64,000 nucleotides of DNA, taken from positions 78,685 through 142,684 of the forward strand of contig UYJD01000001.1 in assembly GCA_900618795.1 (NCBI GenBank), in the 5' to 3' direction. The translations under genes and the position numbers were made by a program. Below the pieces are notes generated by a model. That model had not been told where the DNA came from. It did not search any database and was given only the letters and a program-made list of their open reading frames with translations. The stretch's first letter is position 1; each line of letters begins with the position of its first letter. This document shows, one piece after another, positions 57,004-64,000 of the stretch. Source of the DNA: Cyanodermella asteris. Taxonomy: Eukaryota; Ascomycota; Lecanoromycetes; Ostropales; Stictidaceae.

Positions 57004-58678
57004 AAAGGATCAGACTCGACGTTAGTGATGCCCGCCTCGCTCCTCTGAGCGCGCATATTCGGTCCGCTTGTGAGGAAGTGCGGCAAACTTGTATGATTTA
57101 CCCTGGCATCTACACGGGGGAAGGAAAGCATGTGTCAGCTTTGGTGAACAGAGACAAGGAAGAAATGCCCTGGATCACGAGCTTGTACTTTTTGCTGGCT
57201 TGAGGCTCGCATGAGAAGCTTGGAGGTCGCTATACACCCATGTGTTCTCCGAGCGAGCTACTTTTTTGGGTATCGGGTACGAGGCGGGCTGGCGTCCCAC
57301 GATGTTTCTTTGCTGTTTGTTTTTCGCGTCTCAACAAGGTAGACGCCTTGCTGTGCACAAAAATGAATTACTACGATGGTTTCAAATCATTCCATGGCTT
57401 TGATGCTCGCGTTTTGATGCTCCTGTCCGGCGAGATTGTTACCATAAGACTTCATGGCTTTTTTCTAATGATAGACCTGATTGGACAGTCTGCACCTCCC
57501 GTTGAAGATACCCCGATCATCACTCCTGTGACTCGTTTTGCAAGTACTTGCACATGTGCTTGTACTGCTGCTGGTGGTGGTGGTGGTGGTGGTGGTGGTG
57601 ATACTGCATTCGTAACGACTTTTGTGAATATTATTCATACTAAGGTAGATGCTTCTAGGAGGAACAAATCCATCTTTGTCGACTTGCCAAATTTGAGACC
57701 TTTCTTGCCACCTCCGCAATCTCATGAATGAGAGCTCGAAACGCGATTGGCGCGTCGTTCCAAACGATGCGAATCGACGTTTCCCCAGCGTCCTGCTCCC
57801 CCCCCCCTCTTCGCACCACACACGGTCCGAGTCCCTTGGTGCTATTTTAACAGTTCCTGGCTTCTTGTTGACACAACCATAATACCAGCCTGAAGCGCCG
57901 ATTGGCTTTTTACACACGAAAGCGAGCTGTGGTATATCTACTGGATTCAGCCAGACTTCAACCGAACTCTTCACGCCCACTAACAGAGAGAATCGATCAG
58001 GGGATTAGCCGCAAGGATGCTCCAAGGGAAACAGTCGCCAGACTCAGGCTGTGGCGAGCGTGTAGATGCTATCGACATCGAGGGATGGGGGGCCGCCGAC
58101 TTTTGAGACCTCTGGCGGGTTGCAAATGAACGACTCGCCCAGCAGTTCCTCACCGCAGCGCCATCAACCTAGCAAGCAGAAGGAGATGAGCTTTTGCTGG
58201 CTTCCGTGCGAGTTTTCCTGCCCATTGATGCAACAAAATCTGGTCACGAAGTCGAGGATCGGTCGTTCGCGAGGACGAGATGCTGCAGAACACATTTTCA
58301 TCCTCTGTCCTGGGAGCGCTAGGTCGCATGGTTCAGTCCCGCTAGATATCGATGGGAGCGAGGGGTCGCAGGCATACACGCGGCAAGTGCTTCCTTGGTG
58401 AAGAGGGATGTTGTGATCTTCGGCGGCAATGTGGCCGGACTGCCGAGCCAAGAGGCGTTGTGGACGACGACCAGAGGCTTGACCAGTCGATCGGACCGTA
58501 AGCTGGGTCATTCTCCTGACCTCTAGTCGACTGCTGCTTGCGGCTTCCATGCTTGGCAAACTGCATATAACGTGCTTGATGGAGAGAGCAGCAAAGTCGA
58601 GCTAAACCAATGAACATTATTCCCCGGATGGTGCATTGATGCCAGTCGAAAAATGATCAAGAAAGCTTCGCTTCCACA
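57004..58678. other. 3' intergenic region between convergent genes
   Basis: No gene supported. Contains a (TGG)n microsatellite at 57572-57600 and short C- and T-rich tracts. Confidence 0.5.
57572..57600. repeat. (TGG)n microsatellite, about 9-10 units
   Basis: Uninterrupted TGG repeat of 29 bases in the 3' region of the FLC-like gene. Confidence 0.95.
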
Positions 58679-59929
58679 TCAAGCGATCTTGCGGCCCACA
58701 TTCCCAACGCCTCGTCCCACAACCGAGACGATCATTTCGCCATCATCCGAAGCTCTGACTCCCCAGCCACTAGCCCCAAAACTCTTGAGGTCTCGTGCAA
58801 GTCCTACCATCTGCTCGGCACCCAAGACCTCTTGACCCAGGGCTACCCTTCCGACGTCTTCGGATCCCATAGCCATGAGCGTCAGGAGGGTTGGGGCGGC
58901 AGCCAAAGAAGCCATCCCTCCCTTTTCCACTGCTTCGAGCAGCTGATATGCACACCTCTCGCCGACTTCCTCAGGTGTGATTCCCCCTTGCGGAGGGCTC
59001 GCCAAATCTGCGCTGTACAGGGCACCGGTAGTTGTCTCGGCGACCAAGCTGAGACCGAACCCGAGCCCAATCTTGCGCTTTTGACCATTTCCCGAGTCAA
59101 TCAACGGTGCATTGCTTGTATCTGAGAAAATGTAAATGTCGTTGGCGAAGGAGTTCAACACTCCTCGCGCTTTTTCGATGCTTCGCTGGTTGTTGCTGCC
59201 ACCGACGCCCGTCGCGTACGCTACTCCGCGAATTCGCTTTACCCTGCCAGGATGCAAGAGATGGACAGTCTTTGGTAGCCTTACCTGGCCCCCAGGGCCG
59301 AAGACTAGTTGTACCTCTCCCCCACCACCATGTCCATTGGGGCCAGGATTACTTCGCTTGAGTATGCGCAGTTCGATTGCGGCAGATGGGACTCCAAACT
59401 GAGTGTACATCGGGAGGACTGCTGTTCGGACGGTGTCTGCAGAGATATCACCACCTCCCATTGAATCCTCGTCATCGTCCTTTGCCGAAGCTGTTGTGGC
59501 GCTCGTGATGACTCCTGGGCCTGTAAACAGCACATTCGTAGGCGCTTTGGCAAACGGCGCGAGAATGGCAAGCGCAAGCAAGAAGTAGCTGACGCCACGA
59601 CTGCAGTTTGCCGGTAGCTCATGTCGAATGACAGTTCCCGATTTGCTGATGACGCCCGCCGTGCTGTTGCCACCACTCCCTACTATCAAGCCAGGTTTGT
59701 ACAGGAGGGCAGTGCCAGTATAGGAAATTTCGATGTTCGAACCATTCGTGATGGCTTCGATGAGTCGTAGAAGAGAGATTTCGTGGGGAGCAAGGCCGGG
59801 ATTCGTTGGTGATGAGGGGCGGATTTTGGTGACATGAATGGCGCGTCCGGTCAATGTGGCTAGGACAAGACGTTGTGAGAGCGCTGCGTGAGTTGTGAAG
59901 CGGATCGGTTTCCTCGCGTCTTCGGCCAT
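58679..59929 (-). CDS. RCL1: RCL1, RNA 3'-phosphate-cyclase-like ribosome biogenesis factor
   Basis: A single exon of 416 residues. The start MAEDARKPIRFTTHAALSQR at 59929 aligns with the family N-terminus; an ATG 18 codons upstream is less likely. Family text includes LVLATLTGRAIHVTKIR, EISLLRLIEAITNGSNIEIS, YTGTALLYKPGLIVG, RGVSYFLLALAILAPFAK, VKRIRGVAYATGVGGSNNQR and GFGLSLVAETTTGALYSAD. RCL1 has the cyclase fold without cyclase activity. It works in the nucleolus with Bms1 in early 18S rRNA processing. Yeast Rcl1 is 367 residues; the extra length lies in two low-complexity inserts (SAKDDDEDSMGGGD and a Gly/His patch). Divergent from mS45 with 479 bp between starts. Confidence 0.94.
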   Translation of the reverse strand: MAEDARKPIRFTTHAALSQRLVLATLTGRAIHVTKIRPSSPTNPGLAPHEISLLRLIEAITNGSNIEISYTGTALLYKPGLIVGSGGNSTAGVISKSGTVIRHELPANCSRGVSYFLLALAILAPFAKAPTNVLFTGPGVITSATTASAKDDDEDSMGGGDISADTVRTAVLPMYTQFGVPSAAIELRILKRSNPGPNGHGGGGEVQLVFGPGGQVRLPKTVHLLHPGRVKRIRGVAYATGVGGSNNQRSIEKARGVLNSFANDIYIFSDTSNAPLIDSGNGQKRKIGLGFGLSLVAETTTGALYSADLASPPQGGITPEEVGERCAYQLLEAVEKGGMASLAAAPTLLTLMAMGSEDVGRVALGQEVLGAEQMVGLARDLKSFGASGWGVRASDDGEMIVSVVGRGVGNVGRKIA

Positions 59930-60408
59930 GATTGTGTCTGCGTGGAATCCTCCAGTCGAATCAAGGAAAGTAGCGTCGCCCAAGCCTCTGGTAGAGTGTG
60001 TTCAAGCCTTTGACTTGTGGGTAAAGATGTCTGTCGACAGAATTCGCAAGTTGTACTTCAAGGCGATGGTCGGGATTATTTCCAGGAAGATACAGGGACT
60101 GGAAAAGGTGTTCGGCCAGATTTTGCGGCTGGTCGCAGATAATTCGGAAGAGGATCAAATCAGAAACCGTCTTCGGAATGTCACAGAGATGTCACTTAGA
60201 CTGAGCTACTTGTTCTCACTTCTGCAATCAGATACCAAGACTGGAAATAATTTTCTGAATTGCGGAGTTGATTCCCGACATGCTGAGAAGCTTTGACGAT
60301 TTTTCCTGCTTGGGACTAGCGTGCGCTGTCGTTTCGAAAGCACTCAAACTCTTGCGAGCAGCATCGCAATCCCGAAACCACCATCGAAGCCACCCCAGCA
60401 ACCTCATC
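59930..60408. promoter_or_regulatory. shared divergent promoter of RCL1 and mS45
   Basis: A 479-bp interval between the divergent starts of a cytosolic-ribosome assembly factor and a mitochondrial ribosomal protein. It contains open frames on the + strand (59895-60296) that show no family resemblance. Confidence 0.6.
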
Positions 60409-61677
60409 ATGCCTCCACGGCCTCGAGTAGGGCTTCTAGACCCTTTCAGTATCCCTCCTTCTAATACGTTATGTTCCCAATGCCTTCGCCACGCCCCTAA
60501 ACCTCGCCTCACACGTTCACTATCCAGCACCCCCAGACCACAGGCGACGCGCATGCGACAAACGTTTTACGACTGGATAGAAGGGCCCGGCGCCGTATTT
60601 AAAGATCCTCTACCGGGCTCGACAAACTACCTGAATGCGTACAATGCCGCGGGTCAGCTCATCCGAGGGGATCAGCCAAACGACGACGCGGATGAAGCAG
60701 ACCGAGGAAGGGAGATCCCTAGAGAGTCAAGGGACGACCTGATAGTGTTTCCCAAAAACCCACACTTCATCAGCGAAAGCGTGCTGAGTGAGCAACACAA
60801 GGACTCCATCTGGACAATGGTGAAAGAGGAGGGCAAGAGCGTGAGAGAGGTCAGCAATCTGCTTGGTGTCGACATGAACCGGGTGGGTGCAGTAATTCGG
60901 CTCAAGGGTGTTGAGATGGGGTGGAAAGCAAAGGTAAGCCAGACATCACCACCTATCCCAATCCCTTGAATGATGAACACAGCAAAATTCGATTAGTCTA
61001 TAAGACATCCACATGGTTCAACATCGCCTTTTTCGTCTGATCCCTCCTTTACACTTTCAGCGCTCCGTCTTCTTCTCATAGCAAGCTTGAAAACTGACCA
61101 AAATCCCTAGGGCAAGCCACTTGCACATGCTTACAATCGCGCAATCTTGAACATGCTGCCCGTTACTCCATATCCCCGCGTCAATGCCGCTCAAGAGCCA
61201 ATCGCCGGACAACTTCATGAGTCGATCAACGATCTGAACGTCCATCGAGCAACAAAAGAGCAGATATTCTTCCCCGCGTCTGAGTCGCGCCAATTCACCC
61301 GTGCCGATGCCGGCGCTGTTTTTGAGAAAGGCCTCTTGCCAGCCGATGAGCGAATTCCGCATCCAGAGGCCATCGAATTCCATCGAAATCAGGCAACGCA
61401 AGAGGAGCGAGCCGAAAGTGTATCAAAGCTGAAGGCATTCTATCAAAAGGAGTTGGAATCGAGAAAAGGGAAGAAGGACAAGCATCTGGCCTGGAAGGCA
61501 AAGAACACGATCAAAGTCGAGGGCGACAGGGCAATTTTCCAAGTAACGAACGTCACCGTCGACGAGCATACGGTTGGCAAGGATGGACGCGGAACCAAGG
61601 GCGTCGGTGTACGATATGGACTACCGCACCAGGACAGGAAGAAGGGCCAGGTCAAGATACCCACAAGGGTGCAGTAG
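60409..61677 (+). CDS. mitochondrial small ribosomal subunit protein mS45 (Bot1/MRPS35-like)
   Basis: Two exons, 60409-60933 and 61111-61677, with a 177-bp intron (GTAAGC donor, CCCTAG acceptor, phase 0), give 363 residues. The start MPPRPRVGLLDPFSIPPSNT opens a basic presequence-like stretch (RHAPKPRLTRSLSSTPRPQA) for mitochondrial import. The conserved core begins with TFYDWIEGPGAVFKDPLPGS and TNYLNAYNAAGQLIR, then NPHFISESVLSEQHKDSIW and a helix-turn-helix-like VREVSNLLGVDMNRVGAVIR. Exon 2 continues GKPLAHAYNRAILNMLPVTP and ends in a basic tail. This is the Bot1 / eukaryotic mitochondrial regulator family, a fungal-type mitoribosome component needed for respiration. Confidence 0.92.
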
Positions 61678-61784
61678 GTGACTGGCGCCGATTCGACATG
61701 TACAACACTTTTTTCACGAGATCTCCAGCGTCATATATCATACACTTGCGGGCAAACGAGGCCGTTCGCAAAGCTTACATAACT

Positions 61785-62552
61785 TCAATTCATGACTGTT
61801 CCTCCGTTCACTACAAGGTTCTGTCCCGTCACAGCCGACGACCAAGGACTGGCAAAGAACAGGACCGCGCCCGCTACGTCTTCCGGCGTGGCAACTCTCT
61901 TAATCGCCGTAAACTGTGCAACAAGGTCAAACGTTTCCTTTGGCGTCGCCGCGCTCGCATCCGTCACACTCAGCAGCCCTCCACTGACCATGTTGACCGT
62001 GATCCCCTTCTCCCCCAACTCCGTCGCACTCGTCCTCGTAAAAGCCAACAACGCCCCCTTGGCCGCCGTATAATCCTGGTACGGCACCACCGGCCTCAAC
62101 ACCAGATCCGACCCGATATTGATAATCCTACCATACCCCAACCTCTCGAACCCGGGCAACGCCGCCTGCGTCGTATTCAGCGCCCCCCTCACCGTGCCCC
62201 TGAACTGCCGATCAAACTCCTCCCAACCGATCCTGTCGATCGGAGTCCGCGCGTCGGCATTGAATTTAAAGTCCGCGAGCGCGTTGTTCACCACGACGGA
62301 GACGGGTTGTCGGTAGACGTGTTCCGCCGTGGCGAAGAGGGTCTTGACGGCGTCCGGGTCGGTCACGTCGGCGCGGATGGCCACGGCGTCGAGGTCGTCG
62401 GCGGCGGATTCGGCGAGCGTCTGGGAGGATGGGTTCACGTAGTTGAGGACCACTTTGGCGCCTTCGCGCCGGAAGGCGCGGGCGATGGCGAGGCCTAGGC
62501 CGCGGCTTGAGCCGGTGATGAGGACGACTTGTTCTTTGAGAGGTTTAGACAT
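61785..62552 (-). CDS. short-chain dehydrogenase/reductase
   Basis: A single exon of 255 residues, the usual classical-SDR length. The start MSKPLKEQVVLITGSSRGLG at 62552 places the dinucleotide-binding TGSSRGLG at residues 13-20. Other motifs are the VVNNALADF strand in place of NNAG, the catalytic Ser148 (INIGSDLVL), Tyr161 and Lys165 (DYTAAKGALLAFT). The ending TGQNLVVNGGTVMN is typical. It resembles 3-oxoacyl-ACP-reductase-like SDRs; NADP preference is suggested by SSRG but is not certain. Substrate unknown. It is convergent with mS45, with 107 bp between the stops. Confidence 0.9.
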   Translation of the reverse strand: MSKPLKEQVVLITGSSRGLGLAIARAFRREGAKVVLNYVNPSSQTLAESAADDLDAVAIRADVTDPDAVKTLFATAEHVYRQPVSVVVNNALADFKFNADARTPIDRIGWEEFDRQFRGTVRGALNTTQAALPGFERLGYGRIINIGSDLVLRPVVPYQDYTAAKGALLAFTRTSATELGEKGITVNMVSGGLLSVTDASAATPKETFDLVAQFTAIKRVATPEDVAGAVLFFASPWSSAVTGQNLVVNGGTVMN

Positions 62553-63792
62553 TATGATGGCTCGTTGTGTGTGTGATGTGTTGTCAAATGAGGGTCTAAT
62601 TAGGGATTTGTGAGAGGAAAAAAAAAGGATCATTATGGCGGCAACGGTGACTTGAGCTCATTTTCAATTATCCTCTTCCCCACCGGCCTGCTCAGCTGGT
62701 AAAGTTTATTTGTGAAGGAGAGACCTGGAAGCATTGATGCTCAGGGCTTTACATTACCAAAAATGGAACATTTCATGATGCAACGAACTAGAGGCTGCTT
62801 GGTCATGACGAATATGACTGTGGGCATCGTCAATGTCAAGTACGGGCCTATTCGATTATTCTATAACACTGGGCTGGCAGCTGCAAAACCCGAGGCCAAG
62901 AAAAAATTCGCGGGAAGGTCTTCCTCGCATCAGGTTTTCAGGATTCTTCGAGGAGGGAAGACCGAGAAGTGCCAGATGACATACAATATTTGCAACCAGT
63001 GTGAAGCGAGCGTGCCATGCCTGCGCCGCTGATCTTCTTTGGCTTGACGGACGTTTGTCTCTCTGTACAGCAGCAGGTTTGACGTGCATGTTTTTAAGGT
63101 CCAAACCGTGTCAGGTCAAGCTTTTGCGCCCTCTTGTTTCCCCTTGATGCCTTTTGCCTGCTGAAATCCAATCACTTGCCCAAAACCACACAAGGTAGCG
63201 TAACGAGTCGGGACTCTCACCAATGGCATGAGATGAGATGGTGCGGGATTTTACCAGTCTGCAAGCGCGACATAAAAGTCGCCTTTTGACAATCTTCAAC
63301 AGTCTGCCGCACAGGCGGAGAGTTGACGCCACATCGTCATTACCTTGCTGGCCATCCTGTCTAACGCAAATCTTCCCTGTCCGCTCTCCGTTTTGCCCGC
63401 TCGTGGCCCTGAAAATATGTTTGACGTTTAGCTATGATGAAAGAGTTCGGACGTTACTGTTAGAGGCGTTCCGAAACGTGCGATTGCTGAAACCTCAAAT
63501 GGTGGCGATCTCAGCAAGCCGCTCATGGCCTTCGCTAGTCGGAGGGATGCGGTCCGAGTAGGCAGAGCTTTAAGCATTCAGGATAGGTTGTTTTCAGATA
63601 AAGTTGGCGAGAGGGCGTCTAGTGCCCGATGATCAGCATGCAAATGTGGAGTTTTGATACAGGTTCCTCGTTAACGATGTTGATCACAACACTCTCAACG
63701 TACTTTACTTCTCTCTATGAGCTGTATATAATGGTGTCTGCCAAGTTTTGTTTTCTCTTTGTCTTTGTCTTCGGCATCGAAATCCATCCAAG
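62553..63792. other. divergent intergenic region
   Basis: No gene supported. The last 100 bases lead into the partial secreted-protein gene; a TATATAA sequence lies at 63724-63730. Confidence 0.5.
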
Positions 63793-63972
63793 ATGGCGCA
63801 GATCAACTGCTTGAAGTACCTGGCTCTGGTCCAGTTCGTCTCGTCATCGCTAACATTCGCCCACCCCGTCGACAAAAGAACTTCAAACGCCACCATCGCT
63901 CTCCGTGAAGTCCACATCGATCCGAAGAGTCTCAACCGGCGTCAAGAACTAGGTCTATCAGGCGGACCCAAC
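63793..63972 (+). CDS. first exon of a secreted, probably Kex2-processed protein (cut by right edge)
   Basis: The ATG at 63793 opens a frame of 60 codons. It begins MAQINCLKYLALVQFVSSSL with a signal peptide ending at TFA, followed immediately by HPVDKR, a Kex2-type dibasic site, and further on LNRRQELGLSGGPN with a second dibasic pair. A GTACGT donor follows at 63973, phase 0, so the gene continues past the window. Many fungal propeptides and secreted enzymes show this layout. Nothing more can be said about function. Confidence 0.7.
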
Positions 63973-64000
63973 GTACGTTCATCTCAATCCGCCTCGAAGG

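Noticed and set aside
57465-57980. Minus-strand frame of 171 codons in the FLC 3' region
   Set aside because: Kept open by the (TGG)n microsatellite, which reads as poly-Thr; no other support.
1-64000. tRNA genes, rRNA, CRISPR arrays and intact transposons
   Set aside because: No cloverleaf with matching A and B boxes, no spaced direct-repeat array, and no transposase or reverse-transcriptase text was seen by eye. A covariance-model scan would be needed to exclude small RNAs.

Overview
This is a 64 kb piece of a filamentous ascomycete genome (Pezizomycotina). The evidence is short introns of about 45-180 bp with GTRNGT donors and CTRAY-type branch points, single-copy fungal housekeeping genes on both strands, secreted plant-polysaccharide enzymes, a CFEM protein and a Pth11-like rhodopsin-domain protein. 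A dothideomycete would fit, but the sequence alone does not prove it. There are two assembly gaps (309-392 and 45361-45494).

Layout. 0-9 kb: a P-loop NTPase cut by the left edge, an OTT_1508-like deaminase, an LMBR1-type membrane protein and a small single-span membrane protein. 9-13.4 kb is a graveyard: a decayed copy of the mitochondrial carrier YHM2, then a decayed polyketide-synthase tail (ACP plus condensation domain), both on the + strand. 16-31 kb: a rhodopsin-domain membrane protein, CFT1 (CPSF-160), cytosine deaminase FCY1, uroporphyrinogen decarboxylase HEM12, a small secreted cysteine protein, a CE16-type SGNH esterase and the ER-Golgi transport factor YOS1. 34-45 kb: a CFEM-like GPI protein, an SRRM1-like PWI/RS splicing factor, a PWWP chromatin protein and an NCS1 purine-cytosine permease. 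45-54 kb: a small frameshifted gene next to a gap, a GH3 beta-xylosidase, an alpha/beta hydrolase followed by an in-frame 12-bp tandem repeat, and a dead SR-protein-kinase-like gene. 54-64 kb: a TRP/FLC flavin-carrier-like channel, RCL1, mitochondrial ribosomal protein mS45 (Bot1), a short-chain dehydrogenase and the first exon of a secreted, probably Kex2-processed protein.

The genes do not form one pathway. Links worth noting are the cytosine deaminase and NCS1 permease in the same window (pyrimidine salvage, about 19 kb apart), two mRNA-processing genes (CFT1, SRRM1), three wall- or surface-related secreted proteins (CE16, GH3, CFEM), and two divergent pairs with shared promoters (CFT1/FCY1, RCL1/mS45). 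I did not find a convincing undescribed system. The most interesting material is the pair of adjacent relics at 10.1-13.3 kb, which may be the remains of a lost polyketide cluster, the interlocked stop codons of FCY1 and HEM12, and the in-frame repeat after the esterase stop codon.
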